Shown here piece after piece: positions 23,424 to 35,289 of a stretch of 64,000 bases of DNA (position 1 is its first letter; the number at the start of each line of letters is the position of its first letter). The stretch is from Agaricus subrufescens (lineage: Eukaryota; Basidiomycota; Agaricomycetes; Agaricales; Agaricaceae). The position numbers were made by a program, and so were the translations under genes. The notes below the pieces were generated by a model, which searched no databases, was not told where the DNA came from, and was given only the letters and a program-made list of their open reading frames with translations. The stretch lies in NCBI GenBank assembly GCA_029945375.1, contig CM057061.1:1550001-1614000 (forward strand), in the 5' to 3' direction.

Positions 23424-25839
23424 ATGTCACTGCCAGCTCCTTCCCTTGTCGATCGTACAAAAAGGTGGGTCAAGCTGTTGACCCGACGATCAAGATCTTC
23501 TGCGACTCGTCCAAATGAGAAAGTTGGTGGAGGTACGTTGAACCTTCTCAACAATCAAATCAATCAGATTGCTGATGTGACGTCCAGAGCTTTTCACCAA
23601 CGCGCAGGACTTTAATGTTCACGGTGGCATCTTTGGCAATGAAGTAAATGTTCGCAACATTATCAATGAGTGGAAAATCAATTATATCAACGATGTCGTT
23701 GAGAGCAGGCAGGCAGGCGCGTACTTGTTATTAGCACTCATGGAGCCTCACACTCAATTTCTCCTCCTAGTCTTTGAACTATTGGAGCCATATACGTGCC
23801 TTGATGCAACCAAAGACTCCAGCGCCCGATACCCACCACCAAAGTGCCATCATGGAACACGACTGAAGATCAGGGAGAGACTCACCCGATGGCTCACAGT
23901 CGAGTGTGATGAATGGAAGATGATGTGGGTCCGTGGCTCCGCTGGGACAGGCAAGTCGGCGGTCGCCCAGTCGTTTGGTGATGCTTGCGGGGAGGAAAAG
24001 AGACATGGAGCATCTTATTTCTTCTCCCGGAGTACCGGTCGAAACAAACTGGAAACTGTCGTACCGACAATTGTATGCCAGCTTGCTACGACTATCCCTG
24101 AATACCGATCCCTTATCGGACACCAGCTCGCGAACAACCCTTTTTTACTGCGGCAATCCCCCCCAGTCCAGTTCCGACAGCTCATTGTGGAGCCATTCAT
24201 GACCCTCCAACATCAAAATCCTCGACAGCCAATCACCATTATACTAGATGGTCTTGATGAATGTGAAGGAGAGAAAGCTCAACTAGAGATTCTTGAAATG
24301 ATCACTGCTGCTATCCGGACGAACCCCGATCTCCCACTTCGGTGGCTGCTCTTCAGTCGCCCCGAAGCTCACCTCAAAAATGCGTTCTCACGAAATCTGC
24401 TATGTGGACGCGAGGAGCTCGTTATTGATGCGGAATGTCGAGAGGATGTGGAACGCTTCGTTAGAGATAGGCTCGTCAAAATTCAAAACGCGTATAGTGA
24501 TGTTACACCTGCCGATTGGCCTTCCGCTGATCGGCTACAAGAGCTTCTTGATGCTGTCTCTGGACTTTTTGTTTTCGCATCGACGTGTCTCAATTTCATC
24601 GACGACCCCGACAAAGCCAATCCACCTTCTCAGCTCGACTCTCTATTGGCCTTCATGCGCCGTTCTCAAGCTGTTGTGTCCAGAAATCCTCTGGCAGTGC
24701 TCGACCTATTGTATTCCCAGATCCTTGAAAAGATACCGCCCGACGTGTACACAACGACCAGGCGAATTTTGGCATACATGTCTCATCGGAATACAGTCGA
24801 CTCCAAGCAATGCCTCGACTCAGCTCAGGCGTTGTCCAACTTTCTTCAACTTGACCGACAAACGTTTTATGTTGCCGCGCGTGGCCTTCACTCTGTCACG
24901 AGCGTACCAGACCCTGAAGACGCTGATAAATCTCAAATACAGTTTTATCATGCATCGTTCCAGGATTTTCTCATTGATCCTAACCGTTCTGGAAAATTTT
25001 GCATCAGTGAGCAAGATGCGGCAGCGGATATTGTACCGCTGTGTATCTACTGGTGTGGAGTTGATACTGCTCTCTTCCACACTGACAATGGTAAGCCCAA
25101 TTTCAGAGGGATCCCTTGTGCAAATCACATTTACGGTTTTTAGGGTGTGAATTCGATTACAGTCATGACCATGGTTGTCTTCCTGATTTAACCTGGGCGT
25201 TAGGAGACAATGAAAAGAAACTTTCCCAGTCAATCACAAGATTCTTTGAAGATAGTGTGCTCGATAGTGATTTTCCTTTACGATGGAATTGCCAAGACCA
25301 AGATCTTCTCGCCTGGCTTTCTGACGCCGATTTCAGATGCTGGGCGTCTGGTTATCTTTATTTCATTGCCCTTATCTGTAAACTTGTGGGCTTATTTTCA
25401 CCCTCATTTCCACTTTAGTAGTCATCATCTATCTATAGGACCCTTCAACTTGCATCGTGCGCGTAGAGCCGTCTAGCCCCACAGACCGACAACTTCTAGA
25501 GTATTTCAACCTTGTGATAAACCATGGGATTGCCAGACCTGCTGAACTTCCCCTTAAGTATGCGTGTACATCGGTAAGCTTGCTCGCTTGACGCGTTGAT
25601 GTGCCCTGAACTGCTACTAGGACTTCCACGATGGCGGATGGATTCGGGAGTATTTTTTTATCGGACATGGTATTAAGTCGGTGATTGTATGGAACACGAG
25701 GTCGCCAGTCTCATTATGGTGGACGACGTTTTCCCTTCGCTGTGATCAGGCCCCCTCTGAAGCACAGATATCTGAATATGAAACACAACTTCGAAAAATC
25801 GAGTGGGACGAAGCGAAGGCCAAGGAGGGGATAAAATAA
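23424..25839 (+). CDS. NLR3: NACHT-domain STAND NTPase
   Basis: Splicing 23424-23532, 23588-23716, 23771-25090, 25144-25385, 25439-25573, 25621-25839 gives 717 aa. The intron after exon 2 has a GC donor (GCGCGT) instead of GTGCGT. Exon 5 may use the donor at 25574 (as given) or a GC donor 12 bp earlier, which would match its paralogs. Leader, two 9-residue repeats, Walker A GSAGTGKSAV, Walker B ITIILDGLDECEG and HASFQDFLIDPNRSG are all present. C-terminal domain complete, ending G-I-K. Intact and probably functional. Closest copy is NLR2. Confidence 0.86.
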
Positions 25840-26810
25840 GTATGGCCAGACGATTGGGAAGGTTACTAGGGATCGTTTGGGAAGGTTACTGGGGATCGTT
25901 AAGTGTGCTATTATCGAGTATGGTCGGCTGCCGCCATAATTCAATTAATTTGTATCTGTACGTACAAGCACCGCATTGGTCGTATAAGTGTATCACCGCA
26001 GCATTTCTCCTTCAGGTTGGCTCAACTCCGGTAAGATTTGTCAGTTAATTGACAAAGACAATAAGCTAAAGAGTATACTTTCCATGGCCATTGGACAGAG
26101 GCCACCACAAGAGGATGACTAACATGATCAACGACATAAAGACGAATCCGCATAGGAGAGGCTCTTTTGGAGAACTCTACGTAAATTCAACATGTAATCT
26201 CGAACGCATTCATGGCTTCACGAGTACACACTCGCCCCTCACGTCCTCGTTATCCCTCAGGCAGAGTCGTTGTGCTATCATACAGAATTTTGACAGTTAC
26301 CCATTTCGACCCTCGAACGATCTATCTTCTCTTTCGAAAGCGACAGCTGCTAGCAGAAGAGTCTGTGACGTATGGCGTGCAACACTCGCGGCGTCCCGAG
26401 AAAAATTTACAAATTCCCATGTCACGTCCATCATGAGTGTCTCATGTCAGCGTCTGCTATGTGCATCAGGTAGCATCCATGGAGCGCTGTTACAACGCTG
26501 AAAGCAGCAAAGAAGCCCGCCGTGGGCCCCTCGTATCTCTGGTAGCCCGAGACAACCGCATCAAACAGCTCGAATGTGCAGATTTCATTGGTCCATGAAT
26601 TTTGTATCGTGTGCAGTCTCCCATGAATAACCATCTGTCACTTGAACAAAATGTGGTATCCTAGGTGAGAGGAGATCATAAACTTGTCAAATACAATGAT
26701 GATCAGAAACCTATGTGTTCTTTGATTGATAGTTGGATTGTGATTTGATTTTTGATGCTTTGGATATATAGCCACAGCAGTATCAGCCTTGCTCTTACCC
26801 GCCTCAAAAA
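25840..26810. other. NLR3-SDR intergenic region
   Basis: Open frames at 26091-26501 (+) and 26431-26634 (-) overlap and show no domain I can name; the minus one (F-E-L-F-D-A-V-V-S-G-Y-Q-R-Y-E-G-P) looks protein-like and may be an exon remnant. A TATA-like TATATA at 26764-26769 fits the promoter of the dehydrogenase that follows. Confidence 0.4.
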
Positions 26811-28005
26811 ATGACCTTCCCTCGTGTTTGGTTCAGTGAGTGTTGTCATTTAGTTCAATCTACAAAGTTTCCTAATAATTCAACGTAGTCACTGGTTTAT
26901 TCCTCTCGTTCATTCTCACCTGACAACACTTGACGCAAAATTAGGTGCCTCTACCGGTTTTGGATACCATCTTACCTGTGTTGCCCTAGGAGGAGGGGAC
27001 AAAGTCGTTGCCACCATGCGCAACCCGGAGTCCGGTGGACAACAACTTAGATCCCAATTTCCTGCTCACATTGCAGATGGACGGCTTCTGATATTGAAAC
27101 TCGACGTCAAGAACTCTCAAGCTATATCCCAAGCATTTGAAATTGCTAAGGAGAAGTATGGACGTATTGATGTAGTATTTAACAATGCGGGTTATGTCAT
27201 CATGGGAGAGTTTGAAGGTATTCCCGAAGAGAGTGCGAGAGATTTGTTTGATGTGCGTCTCTTACTCCCTATATCCAAAGTTGTTAGCGCTCACTTTGTT
27301 CACCAGACAAATTTCTGGGGGGCGGTAAATGTCACGAAAGAGTCAATCAAAGCATTCAGAGGAAATTTCCCCCCGGGGGGTCGGCTCCTTCAAAATTGCT
27401 CTCTCTTTGCGATAGGGGGTCAGGCCGGGGCCTCGTATTATGCTGCATCGTAAGTATTCTAAATCTCACGTTAATAACCCTCGTTGATCGTAACCATGGT
27501 TTGCAGGAAAGCTGGTGGGTTTATTTAGGCTAAACTGTAATGGAATATGTCAGAGACTGATCCTTGATCTAGCACTTGAATTAATTACAGAATGCCTAGT
27601 AGCCGAGCTCGACCCAGCATGGAACATTAAGGTACGCCGAGCTCGTTGGAGAATTATGAACGGTATTGAACCAAATACTCTATGTTGAAGATCACGGACC
27701 TTCAACCGGGATTATTCAATACCAAACTCCTATCTGAGAATCTAATTGTGTTACCTGCACCCGCGGAATACTCACCGGATCTAGGAATGGGTGCGGTTAG
27801 AACTGCATACAGAAGAGGAGACTTGTCCAAAATGGCGGGTGACCCTGTGAAGGCGGTGAAATTGTTTTATAAACTTTCAACCCTGGAAAATCCTCCAGCT
27901 AAATTACCGTTGCATCCTGCATCAATCACGGCTTCAATCAATAAAGCCAAAAAGATACAAGAGGAGGTCGAAGAGTATAAGAGTTGGAGTGATGACGTCT
28001 TCTAA
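26811..28005 (+). CDS. Short-chain dehydrogenase/reductase (SDR)
   Basis: NAD(P)-dependent oxidoreductase of the classical SDR fold; substrate unknown. Splicing 26811-26835, 26889-26894, 26945-27252, 27307-27449, 27507-27514, 27573-27631, 27691-28005 gives 287 aa, a normal length. The 6-nt microexon TCACTG is needed to build the cofactor motif T-G-A-S-T-G-F-G, and an 8-nt microexon builds the Lys of Y-Y-A-A-S-K-A. Also present are N-N-A-G (N-N-A-G-Y-V) and L-D-V-K. These match known SDR motifs (TGxxxGxG, NNAG, YxxxK). It lies between NLR3 and NLR4 on the same strand and is not part of the NLR repeat unit. A broken duplicate follows at 28788. Confidence 0.85.
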
Positions 28006-28194
28006 AACCATGGCCGTAAAGATGGGTGGACTATGACAGTATTGTTTGTATTAGAGAATTAAAGTCCGAAGAACAAGGAGATCAAAATAGAAGATTGGAC
28101 GAAAGTTCCTTGTACATAAACTGTGCCTATTTCATCCCCTCACCCCACTAGCTCTTTCCACTAGAATCTACATATATAGTGAGACCGAGGGTGC

Positions 28195-28393
28195 TTGAAA
28201 CGAAGAAAAGAGTTTTTGATAGTCACTTGAAGCTCATCTCGAACAGGCTGAGAAACCTCACCTTCGTGACCGTGATGGGCACACAATCATATTGTCGCCC
28301 TCGTGATAGGTGCCCTACCGTTGAAGATTCTCCTTCTCAAGGTCATCTTGTATCTAGGACTGATTTATCTCTCACCTTCTAGCGATGACTATG
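28195..28393 (+). repeat. Segmental duplication, copy A (SDR 3' flank)
   Basis: Matches 29286-29482 with blocks AAAAGAGTTTTTGAT, TCACCTTCGTGACCGTGA, GTATCTAGGACTGA and GTCGCCCTC. It shows that the SDR duplication extended into the 3' flank. Confidence 0.7.
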
Positions 28394-28449
28394 CGAAGCT
28401 TGACAAGGAACTCACCAGTGCTCCCGTCACCGTGCGGAATGGCCAAGTA

Positions 28450-28787
28450 TTATGCGCCCTTTGTGACTCTCCAATGCCAGTGTCCTCGACAATTAATTGT
28501 TATTGTGCTGGATGGCGTCGATAAATGTGAAGGAGAGAAGGCTCAGCTAGAGATTCTTGAAATGGTCACTAATGCAGTGCGCCCATACCCAGATCTCCCA
28601 CTTCGCTGGCTTATCTTCAGCTGTCCCGAGGCCCACCTTAAAAAAGTGTTCTCCTTCAACTCAGACTGTGACCGTAAGGAGCTTTTATAGGTGAGGATGT
28701 CTGGAGAATGATAGGTGAAGGATAGGCTTGTCCAAATCAAGAGTACTGATACAGTGACGTGACTCCTGGTGGCTGTCTCTGGGCTTT
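28450..28787 (+). pseudogene. NACHT fragment
   Basis: Isolated piece of an NLR exon 3, from just before Walker B (I-V-I-V-L-D-G-V-D-K-C-E-G, with E to K in the acidic motif) through E-I-L-E-M-V-T-N-A-V-R and I-F-S-C-P-E-A-H-L-K to a degraded G-L-F-V region. Walker A and all flanking exons are missing, and a stop follows E-L-L at 28690. It looks closest to NLR6 (shared TGTCCTCGACAA). The right border joins directly to an SDR fragment. Confidence 0.75.
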
Positions 28788-29170
28788 CCAATTTCCTGCT
28801 CACATTGCGGATGGACGGCTCCTCATATTTAAACTCGATGTCAAGAACTCTCAAGCCATATCCCAAGCATTTGAAATTGCTAAGGAGAAGTATGGACGTA
28901 TTGATGTAGTATTTAACAATGCGGGTTATGTTGTCATTGGAGAGTTTGAAGGTATTCCCGAAGAGAGTGCTAGAAATTTGTTTGATGTGTGTCGCTTCCT
29001 ATCTCTATGTCCAACGTTGTTAAAACTCGCTTTGTTCTCTAGACAAATTTCTGGGGGGCGGTAAATGTCACGAAAGAGTCAGTCAAAACATTCAGAGAAA
29101 ATTCGCCCCCGGGAGGTCGACTCCTGCAAAATTCATCTCTCTATATGATAGGTGGTCAGACTGACATTCC
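28788..29170 (+). pseudogene. Truncated SDR copy fused to the NACHT fragment
   Basis: Near-identical to exons 3 and 4 of the gene at 26811-28005 (Q-F-P-A-H-I-A-D-G-R-L-L through F-N-N-A-G-Y-V and F-W-G-A-V-N-V-T-K-E-S), but it lacks the 5' exons with the cofactor motif and decays after the G-G-R-L-L-Q-N block. Not functional. Confidence 0.8.
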
Positions 29171-29285
29171 AATGTTTGTTACAACATGCATGACGTCTTT
29201 CACGAGAAAGACTCGATGTGGCTCCCAACGTTTCTTGTTCTCTCTATGGTGCGCAATTCAGAAAAGGGATATAGTGACATCCAAA

Positions 29286-29482
29286 GGGATTGAAACGCAG
29301 AAAAGAGTTTTTGATCATCTTGTAACTTGAAGCACGGGCCGAGAAACCGTGAGCGTCACCTTCGTGACCGTGACGGGCTCACAAATGTGCTGTCGCCCTC
29401 ATGATAGGTGCTCTACGGTCGAAAATTCTCCTTCTTGGGGCCCACTTGTATCTAGGACTGACATATGTCTCCCCCTATAGTG
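29286..29482 (+). repeat. Segmental duplication, copy B
   Basis: Second copy of the segment at 28195-28393, downstream of the broken SDR copy. Confidence 0.7.
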
Positions 29483-29597
29483 ACGACTGTCCCATCACCG
29501 TGCGGATTGGCCAATCTAGTTTATATTATACGCCGTGACTGCCAGACTGGACACCGCCTCCTGTCACTTCTCCTTCCCTCATCAACCATCTACTCGA

Positions 29598-31950
29598 ATG
29601 TCGATGTCATTGCCCACTCCCTCCTTTGCTGATCGTACAAAAAGATGGATCAAGCTTCTTACGCGACGAACAAAATCCCCCACAATTCGTCACAATGAGG
29701 AGACGGGTGGAGGTATGTTGTCCTTTTGAACCTCCCCACCGGCAACTGACTGACGTGATATCTAGGATTTTTCACCAATGCAAAGGACTTCAATATCAAT
29801 GGTGGCAACTTTATCAATGAAGTGCATGTCAGTAACATTGTCAATGAAATGAAGATCAATTATATCCATGATGTTGTCTCAACCAAGGAGGCAGGCTCGT
29901 AGTCCACCTTATATCATTCATAGAGCCACAGACTTAACGCTTTCCCACCAGTCTTTGAATTGTTGGAACCCTACACATGCCTCGACGCAACCAAAGACTC
30001 AAGCGCGCGACATCCGCCACCAAGATGCCACCCAGAAACGCGCTTGAAGATCAGGGAAAGGCTCATGACGTGGCTCTTGCATGAGTATGACAGTTGGAAG
30101 ATGATTTGGGTTCGTGGCTCGGCCGGTACTGGTACTCCTGCGAGGAAGCGAGTTCACACGGAGCTTCTTATTTTTTTCTCCCGGACCGCCGGACGGAACA
30201 AGCCTGAAACAGTTGTGCCAACAATTGTATGTCAGCTTGCAACAGCTATCCCTGAATATCGATCACTTGTAGGGCACCGACTTGCCAATGTCCCATTTCT
30301 ACTACGCAGATCTCCTCCAGTCCAATTTCGGGACCTCATTTTGGAACCATTCACGAACCTACAACTCCAGCGGCCAATCGTCATTATACTAGATGGCCTC
30401 GATGAATGCGAAGGAGAGAATACTCAACTAGAGATTCTTGAAATGATCACAAACGCCATCCGGACAAACCCCGATCTCCCTCTCCGTTGGCTTATTTTCA
30501 GCCGCCCTGAAGCCCACCTCAAGAATGCATTTTCCAGAAACTCTTTATGTGGACGTGAAGAGCTCGTCATCGACACAGAGTGTCGAGAAGACGTGGGACG
30601 TTATGTCAAAGATAGGCTTGTTGCGATTCAAAACATGCATTGTGATGTAACGCCTATCGAATGGCATTCACCAGGTAGTCTTCAGGAGCTCCTTGACGCT
30701 GTTTCCGGGCTGTTTGTTTTCGCGTCGACATGTCTCTATTTCATTGCTGATCCTGACGAAGGCGATCCTCCTTCTCAGCTGAAATCCTTATTGGCCTTTA
30801 TGCGTCGTTCTCGGGGTGTTGTGTCCAGAAATCCTTTGGCTGTGCTCGACCTATTGTACTCACGCATTCTTGAAAAGATACCAGCGGAGGTGTATAGGAC
30901 GACCCAGCGAATTTTAGCATATATGTGTCATCAGAATAAACTTGACGAACTTAAATGCCTTCGCTCAGTCCAAGCGCTATCCAGCTTTTTCCGGTTGGAC
31001 CGATCAGCCTTCTATAAGGCTGCTCGTGGCCTTCACTCTGTCGCGAGCATACCGGGGCCCGAAGACGCCAGCAAATCACAAATACGCTTCTACCATGCTT
31101 CATTCCAGGACTTCCTCCTCGATCCTGTTCGTTCGGGAAATTTTTGCATAAGTGAGCAAGATGCAATAGCGGATTTCATACAGTCATGTGTTTACTGGTG
31201 TGATGTTGATGCAACGCACTTTCACACTAGCGACGGTAAGCCAATTTTAAGTATTCTATAAAGAGTACCACTCTTACAGCTTTCAGGGTGGAATTTTGAT
31301 TTTAATCATCGGCATGGTTTTCTGCCTGGTTTAACCTGGGCGTCGGGAGAGAATCGGAAGCGAATTTCTCGATCAATCACATCATTACTTCAGCGTGGTG
31401 TGTTCATTGCCAATTTCAAGCTGCAATGGGAATGTGTCGAACCAGCCTTTCTTGGCCAACTCTCCAACGTTGATTTTAGATATTGGCACTCTACATATAT
31501 TGTTTACCTTATGTTATTCTGTCGCCTTGTGAGCTTATTTTTCAATTGCTCTTTTTATACGCTCATTTGTATTCAGGAACCTTCGAGTTTGGTTGTGCGT
31601 GTTGAGCCGTCCAGCAGGGCTGATCACCATTTGCGAGAGTATTTCGACGTTGTGATAGGGCATGGAATCGCGAAACCGGCTAAATTCCCTCTCAGAGATG
31701 TAGGCTTGTCTGTCTGACGCGGTGCTATAATCTCAAAAATTACTAGGATTTACCTAATGACGAATGGATCCGGGAATACTTTTTTATTGGGCATGGTGTC
31801 AAGTCGGTAATTGTCTGGCGAACAAAGTCACCTAGTTCACCGCGTCAGTATTCATATTCCCTTGGCTGTGACCAGGAGCCTTCTGAGGCGCAGATATCCC
31901 ACTATACAAGATATCTTCAAATGATCCAGTGGGATGAAACGAAAGCATGA
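29598..31950 (+). CDS. NLR4: NACHT-type protein lacking the Walker A lysine
   Basis: Splicing 29598-29712, 29766-29894 (GC donor), 29952-31235, 31287-31528, 31577-31699, 31747-31950 keeps one open frame of 698 aa. Where paralogs read G-S-A-G-T-G-K-S-A-V, NLR4 reads G-S-A-G-T-G-T-P-A-R-K-R: a deletion of about 28 bp plus a compensating small indel removed the P-loop Lys-Ser and nine residues net, then returned to frame at F-F-S-R-T-A-G. Walker B IVIILDGLDECEG and HASFQDFLLDPVRSG remain. The last exon stops six codons early (A-TGA). By family knowledge it should not bind or hydrolyse nucleotide normally; either an early pseudogene or a decoy-type protein. Confidence 0.75.
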
Positions 31951-32478
31951 GCGGAGATGAAATAAGTATGACCTGGTGATTGGGTTGGTTACTGGGGATG
32001 GTCAACACGAGTGTAGCATTTCAATTCTGCTGTCTCCGGATAGTTTGTGTTTTTGAATTTAGACAGTGTAAAGTCTTCTGTGGAACAATTAGGAATAGGC
32101 GGGGCTTAGGATGCTTTGAAGCACCCACGACGGTGCCAAGTGGTCAGATCTCAGATCTTGAATTGGGATTGAGTCTGATTGATGTGGCACGGTCACGAGA
32201 ACACAGTGCGTTACAGTGTGACGGTGTAACGCATGGCATGACACTCGACTCCGTCGTTCATACCCGTCATGGCCTGCTCGGCTTACTACGCGTTCTTCCC
32301 GTTCCACCACACAATCGAACTGTCTCTCTCTCTCGATTTCTGGCTTGTGAAAATGATCCCGCACCTCCCAGCGGGATAGTATCACGAAGGGCAAAGCAAA
32401 TTGAACTGTGACATACTCATAAGACGGCATGAGGTATATCAGCGCTGTGACTGAGAAAGTATGATCCTTGACCGCACA
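31951..32478. other. NLR4-NLR5 intergenic region
   Basis: NLR4 3' flank and NLR5 upstream region; overlapping open frames on both strands near 32000-32430 have no recognisable domain. No gene supported. Confidence 0.5.
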
Positions 32479-32491
32479 GTCACCGGCGTCT
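32479..32491 (+). promoter_or_regulatory. Cluster-wide promoter motif, NLR5 copy
   Basis: GTCACCGGCGTCT, 37 bp before the ATG, preceded by GCTGTGACTGAGAAAGTATG at 32443-32462. Confidence 0.5.
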
Positions 32492-32528
32492 GGTCTTCCC
32501 CTCGCCCATCACTGTATCTTCAACCCCG

Positions 32529-34904
32529 ATGTCGCAGCCCGGCCCCTCCCTCGTTGATCGCACAAAAAGATGGATCAAGCTTTTAACCCGACGAACGGGT
32601 TCCCCTGCGATTCGTCCCGATGAGAAGGTTGGTGGAGGTAGGTTAGCTTTCTTAGTGTCACTACCACCAATGCGCTAATGTGATGTCTAGGGCTTTTCAC
32701 AAATGCGCAGGACTTCAATGTCAACGGCGGTAACTTTATCAATGAGTTGAAGGTCAACTATATAAACGATGTCGTTGAGGGCAAGCAGGCAGGTATGTAC
32801 TCTCTATCGCATCCATGGAGCCTCGTAGCCAATATCTCCAACCAGTCTTTGAATTATTGGAACCATATACATGCCTCGACGCAACCAAAGACTCCAGCGC
32901 ACGATATCCGCCACCAAGGTGCCATCATGGAACACGACTGAAGATTAGGGAGAGACTCACCCGGTGGCTTTTTGCGGAGTATGATGAATGGAAGATGATA
33001 TGGGTCCGTGGGTCTGCCGGGACTGGAAAATCGGCTGTCGCTCAGTCGTTTGGTGATGCTTGTGGGGAGGAAAAGAAGCACGGAGCGTCTTATTTCTTCT
33101 CCCGCACCGCCGGAAGGAACAAACTTCAATCCGTGGTGCCGACAATCGTGTTCCAGCTTGCGACAGCTATCCCTGAGTACCGATCCATTATAGGGCACCA
33201 GCTTGCTAATAATCCGCTCTTATTACGACAATCTCCCCCTGTCCAATTCCGGGAGCTCATTGTGGAGCCATTCACGACCCTCCAACGCCAGCGTCCTCGA
33301 AAGCCGATCGTCATCATACTGGATGGCCTCGATGAATGCGAAGGGGAAGAAGCACAGCGGAGGATTATTGAAATGGTCACCAACGCCGTCCGCTCAAACC
33401 CAGACCTCCCACTCCGTTGGCTTATCTTCAGCCGCCCTGAAGCCCACCTCAAGAACGCATTCTCGCGAAACTTGCTATGTGGCCGTGAGGAGCTCATCAT
33501 AGACGCAGAATGTCGCGAGGACGTGGAACGCTACGTCAGGGGTAGGCTTGTCGAGATTCAGGGCAAGTATGATGATGTAACGCCTGCGGATTGGCCTTCG
33601 CTGGATAATCTTCAAGAACTCCTCGACGCCGTCTCTGGGCTTTTTGTTTTTGCGTCGACGTGTCTTAATTTCATCGACGACCCCGACAAAGCCAATCCCC
33701 CTTCTCAGCTCGACTCTCTATTGACCTTCATGCGGCGGTCCCAGAGCATAGTGTCCCGAAACCCTCTTGCAGTGCTTGACCTATTGTATTCCCAGATTCT
33801 TGAAAAGGTGCCACCCGAAGTTTATCAAACAACCAAACGAATTTTGGCGTATATGTCTCATAGAAACAAAGTTGATCGAGTCGGAGCCCCCTACCTTCGC
33901 TCCGCCCAGGCCCTAGCCAACTTCCTTCGACTCGACCGACAAACGTTTTATGTCGCTACACGTGGTATTTACTCCGTCGCAGGCGTACCAGAACCAGCAG
34001 ACGCCGACAAATCCCAACTACAGTTGTATCATGCTTCTTTCCAGGATTTCCTACTCGATCCTAATCGTTCTGGAAAATTTTGCATCAATGAGCAGGACGT
34101 ACTAGCTGATATAATACCGCCATGTTTCTACTGGTGTGAAGTCGATGTAACGCACTTCCATGCCAGCGATGGTAAGCCCACTTTGAAACAGATTTTTTGT
34201 GAAAACTTTCTTACGGTTTCCAGCGTGGAATTTTGATTGCAAACACAAACATGGTTGCCTGCCTGGCTTGACTTGGGCGTCGGCAGACAACCAATTGAGG
34301 CTCTCTCAATCAATCACAGACTTCATTGAAGATAGTATCCTCTCTACATACTTTCCCTTAAAATGGGAATCTACAACGCAGATATTTCTTTCGCGACTGT
34401 CCAATGTTGATTTTAGATATTGGGCACCTATCCACATTGTTTGCCTCGCTCAGATCTGTCAGCTTGTGAGTTTACTTCCAAGCCCTTCTATTTTTTTGTA
34501 CTCATTCATATTTAGGATCTTTCATCTTCGTTTGTGCGTACGGAACCGTCCAGCCAGACAGACCACCAACTACGAGAGTATCTCGACCTTATGATAGACC
34601 ATGGGATTGCCAAACCCGCTCAACTCCCCCTCAGACATGTAAGCTTGTTTACTCAACGTTTTACTCTTTGATGAAACGCTCTTGATAGTTACCGCATGAT
34701 GAGTGGACTCGTGAATACTTTTTTATTGGGCATGGCGTCAAGTCGGTGATTGTCTGGACAACGAAGTCGCCGAAGCGCGGGACTTACTATTCGCATTCCC
34801 TTCATTCTGACCAGAAGCCTGATGAAGCACGAAAATATGTATATGCTAAAGCACTTCAAGAGATGCAGTGGGATGAAATGAGAGCTAGGGCGGAAATGAA
34901 ATAA
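32529..34904 (+). CDS. NLR5: NACHT-domain STAND NTPase
   Basis: Splicing 32529-32637, 32691-32792, 32846-34171, 34224-34465, 34516-34638, 34689-34904 gives 705 aa without stops. Exon 2 is the short form (102 bp) with a single G-G-N-F-I-N-E-L repeat. Exon 3 is 6 bp longer than in other copies (R-V-G-A-P-Y-L-R-S-A-Q). Walker A GSAGTGKSAV, Walker B IVIILDGLDECEG, sensor-1-like IFSRPE and HASFQDFLLDPNRSG are intact, as is the C-terminal domain ending R-A-E-M-K. Probably functional. Confidence 0.88.
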
Positions 34905-35244
34905 GTATAGCCCGGTGATCCGGTGATTGGTGGTGCTAGAGATGATTTAACCAAATGCCTTATTTCAACGTACGATTATTTCCGCTGCCTTTGATCCATT
35001 TGTCTTTGTATGTCAGTGAACGTGTATTGGATGTTAAAGAATGAGACTTAGTGCCTCCGCAACCTTCATTCAAATATTATATGACTTTATACAAGCTGTC
35101 GGTGGTAACAAGGACAGGATCCTCGGGCCGGTATCAGTTGACTCTCGCATCATCCAGCGTAACGGTGACCGGTGATGATCGATGATATGTGACGAGAGCA
35201 CTTTAACCGTGATCAAATCAACGTGATATGAGAATTGGCTATCT
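34905..35244. other. NLR5-NLR6 intergenic region
   Basis: 340 bp of 3' and 5' flank; nothing gene-like seen. Confidence 0.6.
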
Positions 35245-35257
35245 GTTGCCAGCGCCT
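35245..35257 (+). promoter_or_regulatory. Cluster-wide promoter motif, NLR6 copy
   Basis: GTTGCCAGCGCCT (two changes), 32 bp before the ATG. Confidence 0.4.
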
Positions 35258-35289
35258 AATCTTCTTGGCCTGCTTGCTATCTGATCTCG

